DNA of 64,000 bases from Acanthacorydalis orientalis (GCA_034766995.1 CM068314.1:16885201-16949200); one strand, 5' to 3'. Shown: positions 34,996 through 49,084, counted from the stretch's first letter. Numbers and translations: made by a program. Notes: generated from the sequence alone by a model not told the origin.

Positions 34996-36327
34996 GCACA
35001 CTAAGGTGCGCAGTTTGTATCTCTTAGATTTACTTATTAATTAAAAATAGAAGAAAATTAAAACGACTTGTCGTTTTTAGTATACTCCTTCCGATTAATT
35101 CTTATCTAAATTAACTAAATAATTTATTGAATTTTTTTCATTTATTAAACCTGTAATTAATATTATTATATGCATATAAGACTATATGTTCTGATTAAAC
35201 ATGTGGAGAAGAAAATAAAATTCTAATTTGTATTATTTTTATGGAAATTGTTATGAATTAATAATAATTTATTTTGAGTGGATTATTGTTATTGGCAATT
35301 AATTTTTTATTATTTTGATATTAAATAAATATTAAAATACATATACTTAAAATGAATGGAAAATAATTAAAACCAGTATCGTATTTTTAGATTATAATTA
35401 AATTTACAATATTCAGAGTAAAAAATCTATATAGTTCAGAGCCTTTTCCTGAATATTTTTTTTTACAAAAACCTATAAAGATGATGAATAGTTAAATTAA
35501 AATAATTTAGTATTAAAATTAAAAAGATTTTAAATTAAAATAATGAATAGTTGAACGTATAATCAATTGTTAAGTTTTTATTTTTTTTTATTATTTTTTT
35601 GAAAAGGCATGTCTATTCATTGAATTAAAGATGTATAAATAAAAAAATATTTGTATAAAAGTCGTGCATTATTTAACTATTAAGTTAGAATTATTACCAA
35701 GACTTATCGTGTCATAGAAGGTGTCTAATGATTCATTTGTACATTCTCAGAAAGAGTTCGTCACTCTATATTATTTTCAACACGGATACTGAAGGAACTA
35801 AATATTTTACAATAACTATTTTTTTATATTTTATAGGATGATAAAATTGTAAAAAAAAAATACAAAACAAACAAATTCGGAATATTGTTAATATACTATT
35901 CATATTTAGATAAGAAAACTATAATGTTTAATGATATTTTTACTTTAATAATAAAAACGTTTTATTTATATACTTTTTTTGAACTCAAGTCATGATATTA
36001 GAAAAAATGTACTTTTATTCAATATAAGTAATAAAATAAGTTGTTATGTTACAAAAAAAACAAGCTATTTTACAATTGAAAAATTTTAATTGAGAATTTT
36101 AACATCGTGTGACTGTTTTTTCCAAAATACGCAATGAAAAAAGTAGTAGTAAGAACAATGAAATCAATTTGAAATAAAAACTAGTTAAACAATTTCTTGG
36201 TTTTCACTCTTCATATAAAACGATTCTTCACCTGCCTATTTTTTATTCTCACACACAAACATTTTTCCACGTGTACGTCTATAACAATAGATTAAAAATA
36301 CTGGGACACTATAGCGTCTGTACACAT

Positions 36328-36420
36328 TTTTTGTTTGTTTTTTTTTTATGCCGGAATCGAACCTACGACCTTCTGAGTAAACACAATCGCCTTAAGCGGC
36401 CGGCGCATATCACAAACTTC
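36328..36420 (-). mobile_element. tRNA-derived retroposon (SINE-like or retroposed tRNA pseudogene)
   Basis: On the minus strand a D-arm-like segment (GCGCCGGCCGCTTAAGGCG, about 36406-36388) is followed 24 nt later by an exact polymerase III B box GGTTCGATTCC (36363-36353). It then runs into an A-rich tail (the T-rich tract 36328-36348 on the + strand). Spacing and motifs are those of a tRNA body (the GGCCG...TTAAGGCG D arm resembles Ser/Leu tRNAs), but the anticodon and T stems do not pair well, so it is not a functional tRNA. The A-rich 3' tail suggests retroposition. Confidence 0.6.
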
Positions 36421-36599
36421 GGTAAGTGTTCTGTTATATTGTAATTTGTCGGTTGTATAAATATACAATTTAAATATAATTACATACATTTTTAACGCGC
36501 CGACTCCGAAATAAATTAAAATTACACAAATTAGATAGCTGTTTTCTAAACTTATCACCGGGAATGACTCGAAAGTGATTTGCTGAAATTGATAAATTT

Positions 36600-36790
36600 G
36601 ATGATTTTCTGTTACCTTCTGGCATCAATGCCAGGGCTTCGGTCAAGGCCCCGGTTTTATGTAGAGGTCATGGATATATGAGCTCTTCAGCCTCGATGCT
36701 GAAAGCATCGAGAACACTAGGCGGTACTTTGGACAAGGTCGTTGCTTGTTCCTGGTGATGTCATGTTTGGACTGAACGACATTATCGGTT
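36600..36790. other. GC-richer hairpin-containing segment
   Basis: Contains two perfect hairpins: CTGGCA-TCAA-TGCCAG (36619-36634) and a 9-bp stem CTCGATGCT-GAA-AGCATCGAG (36692-36712). Nearby is GGTCAAGGCCCCGG. One + strand frame is open for about 50 codons (LLPSGINARASVKAPVLCRG...) with no family recognised. It directly precedes the giant TA arrays. Could be part of a repeat, a structured RNA or a gene relic. Confidence 0.35.
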
Positions 36791-36829
36791 AATATTGCAA
36801 TGTTGAAGTGTTTTTATAACATCGTATGA

Positions 36830-37085
<256 letters not shown>

Positions 37086-37585
37086 ACATGACTATATGTG
37101 AAAATATGTGATTAAAATTAATGTTGTAGTTTATATGCATAAATTATATTATAAACCTCATTTTTTATGATATATGATTCTTCAAATTAATTTTATAGAA
37201 TATTATAGTTTATGACTGTTTGATTAATCATAGACCGTAAATATTTTTATAATTTTTATATAAAAAAATGAACATCTCAACACTTACTTCCTTTATTAAA
37301 CGTTTATGTCTAAATTTTGATTAGATTTCATTATTTTTGAAAATTTATAAGAATGTCCATTTTACTACTAGTTATATTTACCAGATTATTTTTTAATCGA
37401 CAACAAAGTGATATGCTTTTTATCAAATAAAATAATTTAATTTATACTTTATAGAATTTTAAATTACGAGTAATTTAATACATGAATAGTTGAAGATAAT
37501 AATACTAAATACTTATTAATATAATACGTTATGTACTCACAAGTTTTTGTTGCGCCATTTTTAGATTTTCTTAAAAAATTAAATA

Positions 37586-37863
<278 letters not shown>

Positions 37864-38613
37864 TTTACAATCAATACAACAATAAATTTATCTAAGTAAA
37901 TAAATAAATAATAAATCAATTGTAGTATCTGTATATACTAAATTCAAAAATATTTTTAAATATCTACTAGTTTGAGCATTTTACAAATATTTTCTTAAAT
38001 ATATTTGTATTGTTCAAGTAATACTCGAAAAGTCTAGTATTTTGTAACAAAGTTATATATTTAAAGAAATTCAAATATTTTTTAAAATAAATTTGTGACT
38101 AGAATTATATTGGTAACACTGGGTAACAAATGAACGAGTGCGATAAACGTTGACAGTTGTGTTAGGCAAAACGAATATAATGTGAAATGAAATATTAAAA
38201 TTACTTATTATTTCTAAAAATATCAATTATTAAATTATCAACTAGTGGGTAAGTAGTTGAAACTTGTTTATTTACTATAATTATTACAACATGTTTGGTC
38301 ATTTGTAATTTGAAAAATGTGATAGACAGGTTAAATCCGAATTCATTCATTATATAACGAATTCGGTCTATATATTGATTATTTTTATGCTTGTATTAAA
38401 GTATTGGATTTTAAAATATTTTTGTTACTGGCAGTCTTTGTCATCCCTATCTGTATAAAGAATTGAGTACAAAACACATGATTCATATCTTGCAGATAAC
38501 GGATATTATAGATGCGTGATAACTTCTGTGTAAAAACAGCAGGTGCCTGCAAATTACTCACTGAAAGTTCTTAAAATTGAACGATATTTTTTATAAAAGG
38601 TTGTTGATATCGA

Positions 38614-38648
38614 TTTCGTATTCTAGATCGACGATATAGAATACGAAA
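38614..38648. repeat. Perfect 12-bp inverted repeat
   Basis: TTTCGTATTCTA and TAGAATACGAAA separated by 11 nt (GATCGACGATA). Confidence 0.8.
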
Positions 38649-38654
38649 TAGAAT

Positions 38655-38710
38655 AGTTTAATATAATTGTTAAAATATTTAATATTTTAATATAATTGTT
38701 AAAATATTTA
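38655..38710 (+). repeat. 29-bp tandem duplication
   Basis: The word AATATAATTGTTAAAATATT occurs twice with a 29-bp period. Confidence 0.75.
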
Positions 38711-39511
38711 AAACATACTGAAATCGAAATTTACGATCTATATAATCCAGGATGTATTCTTTCGATACTATTCTAAACTAGACACGTTTCATATTTGATC
38801 AAACCTTAGCTGAATTTAAATTATTGACGATAAAATACGTACTTATATGGCCATCTACTTTGCATTCTCAAATACGGTGTATGCATTTTATTTATCTTAT
38901 CGAATATTCTCATCCACGTTACAAATAATACAATTCAAGTAAGGTTTTCGTAATATATAATTAAAAGTGATTTCGATCCATGCATACTGCATTACTTCCA
39001 AGAATAAATTTTGTACAAGAATGAATTTTGTTGTATGTTCTCCATACATAATATTAAGGTAATTTAATAAATTCATTCAATCTAATCTTCTTTTAATTCA
39101 GACTAGTGCATAATGTAGATCCACATACACATGTTGACATGTATATATATATATACAAATTTTTTAATGTTATTATAGTCTGATATGAGATTTCTTGTTT
39201 TTATTTTTTGAAAAGTTCATACAATAGCTACAAATATACTTTTTCCATGGCAGTATTATCAGATCTGTGCATAACGTGCATTGTCTCATAGACTAGTAAG
39301 AGTTGCACAAAATTGTCTTGTAGTTTTTATATTTATCTCAAATATACAAACTTGGTTCTCTGAAAGAAACAGTTTCAGTCCGTTAAGTTTTTATTCCGTT
39401 TAGCTAGTTCATGTTGAATACATATTTTAAAATGAATTTTTTAGTATATAAAAATGATAATTTTATTATGTTTTGTAATATTTAATTTGTTTAGTAGTAA
39501 ATATATATAGT

Positions 39512-39547
<36 letters not shown>

Positions 39548-40440
39548 TTTATTGTGTTTCTTAAGTAGTAGTAGTAGTCCATGTTTTCTTTTTACTTTTT
39601 GTATATTGTTTGTAGCTTTCTGGACCTGTGAAATATTCTTTATATTCTTGTATATATTTTTTCTGAGATTTTTCTACTGTGAAATTCTATTAATATGGCT
39701 GTAGAGGCTACGTAAAGAACTAAGTTGACATTTTTTTCTTATTCTATTTTATATATAGCATTTCTATGTATGTGGAATAATATTTTTTTATCTTTCTCCA
39801 TAGTTTTATTTTAGCTAGGATTATAATGAGATGAAAGTCGAAGTTTTCTAGAAGGAAATACTTGATTCATATATTTGGTTTACATATTTGCTTGTATGTG
39901 TTATTTTATATTGGTTTCATAATTCTCTCCTAATCTTTTTGTTTTTTATATATTCTATATTCTTTTTGAATATTTTGTGTAACTATCGCCAAGAACTCTT
40001 ACTTGCAAGGCTGAAGTGAACTTTAATATATCTCGTTTTCCATGATTAACTGTTCTTAGATTCTAGTAACATTGTTTAGGATATTTTCTATTATTCACCT
40101 TTAATAGTTTTGATAAGTATTCTAGAATCTTTTTGGTATAATATTTTGTCCAGGTTTTGGTTTTCAGTTTATTTTCTAATTAGATATTCCGGTGTACATT
40201 TTAGTCAATAATAGCATTTTGTTAAAAAAATAATTGTATATACGTTTTGTATACACGAAAAAAGAACTCTTGTATATACGTATATTAATATATACAGGAT
40301 AATTGAATTAAATAATTTCAAATTCTGGTTTTCCATTCATTACTGAACTTCAATATACTTCTTTATAATAATATTGGATACATTTTGAAAGCATTCATTT
40401 GTGTCTGCCAATACGTTCCTTGAATCGAGTGGTACTCTGA

Positions 40441-40442
40441 TA

Positions 40443-40481
<39 letters not shown>
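40441..40481. repeat. (TA)n microsatellite
   Basis: About 20 TA units with one TG variant; a similar array is at 39514-39544. Confidence 0.9.
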
Positions 40482-40483
<2 letters not shown>

Positions 40484-41264
40484 TTTATTTATAAAATGTT
40501 TCAAACACATTAAAATAATCAATTTTCTAAGAAGATATTCAGTTACTATTTGATTTTATTGTTTTTCAAAAATCTTAATCGAAAGTAAATTACAATATTT
40601 TTTAAAAAAATGTTTAACTGTTATTGTCGAAAAATATAATATTTATATTTAAATAAAATCAAAAACATATTACTTATGTAAGAAAATTAAACAAGCTGTT
40701 ATAAATTAATTACCATAAAGTATCGTTTTGTATTAATAAAAAATAAATATTTTTCTATTAAAGATTTCTTCTATGTCCCATATTGAAGTGGTTCGCAGAA
40801 CATTTTTTTTAAATTAGTTTTGATATTAAGAGTAGAGTACGTATTTAAATTTACATCAGTCATTCACCTTTCAAGTAATTAAATGTAATTTACCAATTTA
40901 TCAAAAGGTTCAGATTAATGACATTAATTTTATTATTTAAATAATGTAATATAAAAAAGCATCCATGTACCAAGTATTAATAATTTAAAGTATATATTTA
41001 TTTTTATATAAATATATTTGTTTGTATATGTAAAGATAATTTGTCGTCGATGTTGAAATAAAATAACTAACGGCAAAATAATAATAGCTTTAAGTCGAAA
41101 CTGCAACGATCGTTCCAAATACGATAATTGTAAATTGAAATGCGTTTAAAAATATAAAAGAATTAACAATCACAGTGTACAGTTATACAAATTGTATTAA
41201 TTATATTTATTAGTACTAAATGTAATATAAATTTAATCAATATTGTATGTACGTATGTACGTCT

Positions 41265-41480
41265 TTGCTGATCATTAGACACCAGAATGTAACTTGTCGC
41301 TTGCAGTGAAGAGTTTGAGAATGACCTTGACACTGAGTGTTTAAGTAAAGAACGGGAGCAATGGCCAAACGTAAATCGCTACCGGGCATTAAATTCGCGC
41401 CATATTGCATCACATCCTGTGTTCTCTATTTAATTAAGCCGTGATCTGACGCTATAACGGATGTGTGACGACCTCTCGCT
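41265..41480. promoter_or_regulatory. GC-richer island with an FTZ-F1/ERR-type site
   Basis: About 215 bp of raised G+C. Contains TGACCTTGA (41322-41330), whose complement TCAAGGTCA is the consensus monomeric nuclear-receptor site, and TTCGCGCCA, an E2F-like word. A + strand frame (CSEEFENDLDTECLSKEREQ..., 41301-41430) is open for about 45 codons with a protein-like charge pattern. Coding versus regulatory cannot be decided. Confidence 0.3.
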
Positions 41481-42489
41481 TTTTTCTAAGAATAAATGCG
41501 TTACGTTTTCGATATGGAAAACATAATTTGCAGAGTTCATATACATTTTATATCTTACTTTGTTATTGTTATTATGCATGAAGTAACCTTGATTGCATTC
41601 TTTAAACTAAGAATAGTCATATATATATACATCTACTTTTTCTTCTTTTTTATTTATCGAATCATCATCTCAAAGTTTTGCGTCTTAACAAAGTCAGAAA
41701 ATAAATATTCTTTATTGTCTTTGTGATTTATAAAATATTATTTTGCAATATTTAAAACTATATTATTATTATTACTGTCCATGAGTGTAAATCATTGATG
41801 CAATTCGTTTAATTTCAATTATTGAACATTCAATCAAAAAACGTTTTTAAAAAGAAAATTTAAAAATTTTCTTATCAATTTACTGGTTTCGATATTCCGT
41901 TCTTATTTTTGCAAATAGCGAAACGCTACTCAATTTCATACCAAGTTCAATGAAGCATGTCGAGAATGATTGTTGTAACCGTTATAATTGCCTTTACAAA
42001 TAACTTCTATTGCGAATTTTCTTTGCGTATGTTTTTCAGATATTTGACATATTGTTTCTCATTTCTTGAATTATCTTTGCATGGAAAAGGATTGAGATAG
42101 TATATTACATTTTTTTAAATATATTTAGAATATTTCATTTTTCTTTCCCTACTTTTTTTATTTACTTAAAGAGACTCAAGAATTAATAATGGATTAATTT
42201 AGAATTATTTTTGTGTTGCCATTTTTCTTCTTAAATACTTACATAAAAATATTTTTTTACTTTTTAATTTTTGTTTTAAATGCGTGTTTGTAAATTATAA
42301 AACTATTTGCGAAAAAATACATTTGTAATGGATCATAGTATATTTTTATCATTTTTATAAAATGTATTTTTGAGATATAAAGATTTATTTTTATGTGTAA
42401 GGAAATTCAATTTTAAATTTAATGCACACCAATAAATCACACATTAGGATAATTCAAATAAACATAAATTTTCAATGCAGATTTTTTTC

Positions 42490-42491
<2 letters not shown>

Positions 42492-42581
<90 letters not shown>
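42492..42581. repeat. (TA)n(CA)n(TA)n microsatellite
   Basis: Two TA blocks around ACACACACA. Confidence 0.93.
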
Positions 42582-42584
<3 letters not shown>

Positions 42585-43071
42585 ACATGTAAATTTATTA
42601 CTTTACTTGACATGGTATAAAACATACTTTATTTAAAAGTTCAATATAATATTTATATTTTTTTTTCTCTAGAAGAAATTATCATAGAGTACTTAAAGAA
42701 TATATAATAAGATAAAAGGAAGATGTAAAAAGTATTTATTTATGTATAAAATATTCTCATGACATCATTGATAACTTATGTCTTATAAACATAAAATATT
42801 ACATTTTTACCGTTTTTTTTTTTTGCTAGAAATATTTGTTTCAATAAAAAAGATGATTTAAATATATTCTTTCAGATATTTTTATATATGTTTTCTTATA
42901 CATTTAATTCGTCTTAGCAGTTAATGTAACAAATACCGAAGCATCAAGAAAAATAAATCATTAATTTGTAAATATTGTAAATAACATTTTACATATTTAT
43001 AACATTAAATTGTCTTTTACAAAATGATCTATTTTTGATTTATGAGCGACTTTTATATATTTCTTGTTTAG

Positions 43072-43112
43072 ATAAAATAGATTGTTTTTTTTTAAAAAAC
43101 AATCTATTTTAT
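43072..43112. repeat. Perfect 19-bp hairpin with 3-nt loop
   Basis: ATAAAATAGATTGTTTTTT and its exact reverse complement flank TTT. No mismatch. The longest non-TA perfect hairpin noticed. Confidence 0.85.
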
Positions 43113-43454
43113 AATATATCATAAATTTATGCTTAACTAATAAAAAGAATACATTTTTTAATTTGAAATAAGAAAAAGAATATATACAATGCCATTTTAT
43201 TATTAAAAAGATGTTTTTAACTGATATAAATATTTGAGATAATTAGTTTTTGCCACTGTAACTAAATTTTAAGTAGCCCATTTGAATTTTACACTCCCTC
43301 ACAAGCCACAAAAATGTTTCTATTCATAAATATCCAATAAATGATTTTTCATATTTTTTATTATTCTTTATACTCATTTATTTGATGATACTATAGAGTT
43401 AAGGTACGGAAAATCTGGTTTAAAATAAAAATTAGATTGTTCTGAATCTTATCG

Positions 43455-43570
43455 ATCTGAATATAATGAAATTGTTATCAAAATACGTATAAGAAATGAT
43501 CAAAATGATAGACAATCAATGAGTGAAGATTTTTGATTGGAATACAGTATGGATTGCAGGGGAGTAAAAA
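43455..43570 (+). repeat. Interspersed repeat family, copy
   Basis: GATCTGAATATAATGAAATT...ACGTATAAG...GATCAAAATGATAGACAATC...GATTTTTGATTGG follows the same word order as the other copies. Confidence 0.45.
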
Positions 43571-44522
43571 ATCAATTTGTAAAAGGAAGTATACGATATA
43601 TAACACTATATGCTTCTCTCTTGTGTAGTTAACTTTTAATTTTACTGTTCTTAATGATATAACAGGTAATAAAATTACATTGTGAATAAGATCATTAAAT
43701 ATTCATTATAATAAAAATTATATTCAGTGAGTAAAGGAAATGTAAGTTCTAACTTAATTGCGGTTAAATTTTTATTAATTTCAACGAGTTTCGTTTGTGA
43801 ATAAATATCTTATTACTTGCAACATGATTTACAAAGATAATTCTAATATGATTTCATGTATGGAAACGTATTCTGTACTCATTCTCTATAAAATTGTTAC
43901 AATTGAATTCAGAGAGAAAAAATTATAGTAAAAAGTGTATAATTTATTCATACATATTAAATTCATAGCTTGTGCATGTTTTTTATGAGTTACATTTTAA
44001 TTAATACAATAATTAATCTAAAGTAACACGTAAAAAGTACTTTGCGCGCTTTAAAACTCTACAGACTTTACTTTTTATGTAAATTAATTAGTTAAATTGA
44101 ACACATGAAATAATCGATACAAGTGATAAAAAATATGTTAATTTGACAAGTTCATTTAAACTTCTATATAATGTGTTTACTACTGGTCCATGTGGATAAT
44201 TTAAAAATAATTTGCTGCGGATAATTACTTTTATGACACAAAATTGTGTAAAAATTAAAATTCTTTCAGATCAAAACAAATCAACATTCTTCGCAGCGAC
44301 AGAATTCTCTTTAATTCACATAATGTTTGTCATTCTGCTCTGTTTTTTTGATTTTTCCCAACAAATGGCAAGTTAATTTCCACATGTAGTTTACCTTTGT
44401 TATACTTATAACTTATGCGTCATGTATCCGGGTTCCACTCATTCTTTTTCTTTGATGCTACTATGATAAACACTATATAATTATGACATTAAGTAAGAAG
44501 TATTTATAATATTTTAATGACA

Positions 44523-44556
<34 letters not shown>

Positions 44557-45755
44557 TATTATCAAACTTCTAATTATGATAAAAGTAAATTAACAATGTA
44601 TTTAATTTATATAATTATCTATTTTAATTTATATTTGGTTACACTAATTTTAAATGAAGAATAATTCAAAGTTTGAAATTTTACACAAACAAACGTTTAT
44701 TGTTTGATTTTTTTGGGTTTAAATATAACTGAACATTGGAATTTTTTGTAAATATCAATGTTTTATTACTGTTAGGTCAACAAATTAATTCAGTGCATTT
44801 TTATATAAAATTAACGTTTACGGAAAATGGAATACATTTTAATCCTCAAAATATCATCCATTATTTTATATAACTTTGTTCCATTTGCCAGGTAACTGAC
44901 AAATCCTTTTCGTTATCTTTGAGTCTACGAAGTCGTAATATATTTTAGAACCTCTTCTACTATTTTAGCTTTTTTTGCATATTTCATGCTTCGCAACACC
45001 TTCCCTCATTTCCGAACACATCATTCTCGTATGTTCAGCAGCATTATTTTTTTGAACTGGAATGCAAAAAGTATGCAATGTACAATTTTCTGCTTTTCTG
45101 ATAACATCGTGTTCACTACTGTTTTGTGAGGTTATGCAAACTCTTTGGCCATGATATATAGTGTTTTTAAAGATTAATGTGGCACAAAATCCTAAAACAA
45201 CGAGAAAATATTTTAATTTAAAATTGAATTATGACCGATCTATTTTAAAGGCGTAGAATTATTTTTTACGCCTAATAGTTTCAACACATTTCTAATTTTT
45301 CAATAAAATATTCTGTTAAATCAGTAAGTTGTATACTTTTCAAATATTTTTCAGTTTTTATCATATGGGACAAAAATATTAGAAAAAATAAAATATAAAC
45401 AAATAATGACATCCGTATATGAATATTGAATGTATATTCGTATATATGTGGATGTTTTTCTCGGATTAAATAGTTTATAAATTTCTCATTCCTTTTTTTT
45501 GATAAATTATTTAATTTAGTATTTATATAAACAAATTTAATCTTCCCGATAAATTTTTTTTGACATCAAATAAAACACGAATATGTGATTTAAATAAGCA
45601 GTATTTACTTAATCTTTTGCTTAATGTCTTTGAACTTACCTTGAATTTACGTCAAAAGTAGAATATTTATTACATAAATGTCATTAGGAAGTTAATATAT
45701 TATTTGATGTTTGAAACTAATATTCCGTTATTGATTTTTTAAGTAACCATTTTTG

Positions 45756-45812
45756 TATATATATATATATATATACATATAAATATATATATATATATAT
45801 ATATACATATAT
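45756..45812. repeat. (TA)n microsatellite, two blocks
   Basis: Two TA blocks, each ending TACATATA(A/T)A, suggesting duplication of a block; a smaller array is at 44526-44553. Confidence 0.9.
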
Positions 45813-47256
45813 AAATAAATTATAAAATATGTAATTAAATTAATTAACATTTATTTATGAAACAATTATCACTATTTCTAAAAAGCTATTTAAAATTCAA
45901 TCAATTAACACAAGTTAAAAATAAATAACAATATATTATCGACAGTACAATATATGTCAAACAGCTAATATTTTTCTAAAAATAGATTTTTATGTAAAAA
46001 TGTTAACGCATTTGATAATATTTTTGCAATTTATTATGTAATTAATGGATAATAATAATTTAAGTTATTTATAAGTTTTGACTTATTCCTGTAACTATTA
46101 ACTATTTATTTTAATTTGACTATTTGTACGATAATTATGGAAAAAATAACGTTTTCTCATGTAATATGTTAATTTAATAATGCATTTAAACATTTTAATT
46201 TTTCTATCTTCATGTATTTTTGAAAATATGTGAAGTTATGTATATTTGAAAAACGTGCGTCGTCTGTAAACGATTATTTAAAAATTATTATATATATATA
46301 TATAGATTTAGCTATTAGTTATATAAAAATATTGTACCTAATGACTAGAATTATAGCATTTTTACTAACAAGTTTAATTAAAGACTATGTTTAGGATATG
46401 TTTATCAACAAATAATGGTTTAGATTAATTGTTTTAAACAATAAATTGTTTTAAATATTGATAATTTATAAGAAACTTAGACGAAATAAATGTTTAAAAT
46501 AGGTCTGCTAATAATCTATTTCGTAAGATCTAGTTTCATTCCGGTCCTCCAAACGAGTTATTTGCAGACTTCATTAAATCATAATGATACAATTTACCAG
46601 TCTATTTGTATTTAGATTTACAATAATGCTAAATTGCGGAAGCCCTTAGAAATGAAGACTCGATAACAATGGATATTCTATGAAAATTTCGAAGTAGACT
46701 TTTAACCTATTTCTTTTTTCAATAATTTTCGATTCGTGGTGTTTTTAATTTCATTAGAAACATAAAAAAAGATTAATCTGTGCAGACTCAATTATTCTTT
46801 TCACTTTGTAAATTTTCCTTAAGCCTAATTTAAACTCTTTTTGATGTACTTGGATGGCAAAAATGGTATTTGTTTCGTTATTTAAAACATAACATTCTCT
46901 TTCAATCATTATTCATAGTTATTTATTTGTATGTTAATGTATTTTCTGGTCACTTTTTATAGATATGCATAAAAAGAAGTACAATTATTTTGCCTTAAAA
47001 ATATTACCGAAATTTTTATTTTGTAATTCGGAAACGATATCATGCTTTTCACGCAATCTATTTAAAATCTCTAAGTACATTTACAAAAGAATGATTCTGA
47101 TATATTTAAAACGTTTAATGTCGCGTTGAGTTAAATGTGGCCTTTTTACATGTTAAATTTACATTTTATATTTTTTAAAGTACAAACTCTCTTTTAAAAA
47201 CAGAAAATACATCACAAATAATAATAAAAAATATTTATTAACTTCTTTTTGATAAT

Positions 47257-47259
<3 letters not shown>

Positions 47260-47342
<83 letters not shown>
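47260..47342. repeat. (TA)n microsatellite
   Basis: About 41 uninterrupted TA units. Confidence 0.94.
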
Positions 47343-47344
<2 letters not shown>

Positions 47345-47690
47345 CGTTGGAATTCAATGCATATACTCTTTTAAAAATATTTTTTAACAATTTTTATCGA
47401 AAGAATGCTTGCAGGTTTTTCTACTTTATCTATAGCCACTATGTATATAGTAATAAGAAAAAAAGAAAATAAGACAGTTATACCTTGTAGAGTTTCATTA
47501 TGAGTTTTTATTACAGTAATGCTTTAAACAACAAGATTAAACTTTAACGGTTTTGAAATTGTATAATTATTGTAATAAAAGTATTTTATACTTAATGTAC
47601 CAATAAAATGCATATTCACGATAGGTGATGACTTTTGACCTACTTTATAAAAAATATACATTTTATTCATATTCATACACATATATACTT

Positions 47691-47758
<68 letters not shown>
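47691..47758. repeat. (TA)n microsatellite
   Basis: About 30 TA units after a short irregular TA lead-in. Confidence 0.93.
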
Positions 47759-47760
<2 letters not shown>

Positions 47761-47974
47761 AATGCCAAAATTTGTCGCACGTTTCTTTTAGTTATTTTAC
47801 AGTACGTTATAAACCTGTTGCCTATCAAAATAAGACCTTTGTAAAATAAATTTGATAAAAATAAAAAAAATACATTCTGACATTTCATTTAATATTTATT
47901 TAAATTTTTGACTTGATATAATTTAGTTACGTTTAACAAAAATGATGATTTGATTTGGCAATATTTCATATGAG

Positions 47975-47976
<2 letters not shown>

Positions 47977-48030
<54 letters not shown>

Positions 48031-48031
48031 A
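47977..48031. repeat. (TA)n(TATG)n microsatellite
   Basis: About 20 TA units ending in GTATGTATGTAT. Confidence 0.92.
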
Positions 48032-49084
48032 ATTTTTTAACTTACTAGTTCTTCTGAAGAACGTATAATATATTCCAATTTCTAATATTCCATGAAAAGA
48101 TCCTTGTCTGCCTCTATCGTATGTAATTATTATACAAAATAAATCTGATAATATATTCACGTTAATTTGTACCTGTACGTTATGTGAAATGAAATATCTA
48201 TTCTATTTATTTAAATCATAATGAACATTCGTTCCTAGTATGGTTTTTTGTATTAATTTCTTAAGAAAAATTATATAGGCGAGAGATTTAATTTTTTTGT
48301 TTATATTTATTTTTAATATTGATGTTAGATTTTTTGTATAAAAAATATTTATATTTTTTATTTATATTTTATCGAATGTTCGCAGGCTAAATAGCATTTG
48401 TAGATTGTAGTTGTCCTACGATTTACAGAAACTGTAATAATTTTATTTATTGAAATAAGTTGTATACGAAATTTGTTTATGAAGAATTCTTTTTTCACGA
48501 AAGTTTTCATATTTATAATTATTTTTACTTCTAATTAATAATTATTAATTTATTTTACGTTCCAATTAAATTACAGTAGAGATTTTCTTGTAATTTCAGA
48601 TTTACTTCGATAAAAAAAATAATTTCGCGAACTTGCTGTTTGAAACCAGTACAATGTTGATGTTTATTATTACAGGTAAGTTACATTAATGTTGTTTTTA
48701 ATTTCTTGTTTACTTTTTCAAGAATACTTACACAAACAAATATATATATATATATATATTTTCTTTGAAAAATAAAAATCATTAAGGTATAAAATATTTT
48801 CTTGTTTTAATGTTTTGGATTTGTTTTTAAAACGAAATCATATCCAAGGTTTATCGATAACTTCAAATAAAACAATTTGAATAGTACAAGTGCATTAAAT
48901 AAAATCGAATCTTTCGAAAGATTGACATTGACAAAAGGAAATGACACGATTTTTATACAAGTATAATGTGATGTGAAGAAGATTCCAAAGACCAAGTAGT
49001 TGTTCTTCATGTCTTCAAATACGTTTCATTTTACATACGTACGCATATTTGTGTTCATACCTTGAATCATTGATATAAATAGCT

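Larger units (their letters stand above)
31340..36320. other. A+T-rich non-coding stretch
   Basis: Holds TA arrays (31394-31474, 32761-32786, 33437-33494, 34926-34990), three copies of the interspersed repeat family (32285-32400 minus, 34021-34130 minus, 34181-34316 plus) and a GC-richer patch (32905-33115). No gene recognised. Confidence 0.55.
41481..49084. other. A+T-rich non-coding stretch
   Basis: Apart from the hairpin at 43072, the repeat copy at 43455 and TA arrays (42492-42581, 44526-44553, 45756-45812, 47260-47342, 47691-47758, 47977-48031, 48740-48759), nothing recognisable. Confidence 0.55.

Noticed and set aside
42492..42581. Regularly spaced repeats considered as an array with spacers
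   Set aside because: Simple dinucleotide repeats, not direct repeats with unique spacers; there is no CRISPR in this eukaryotic DNA.
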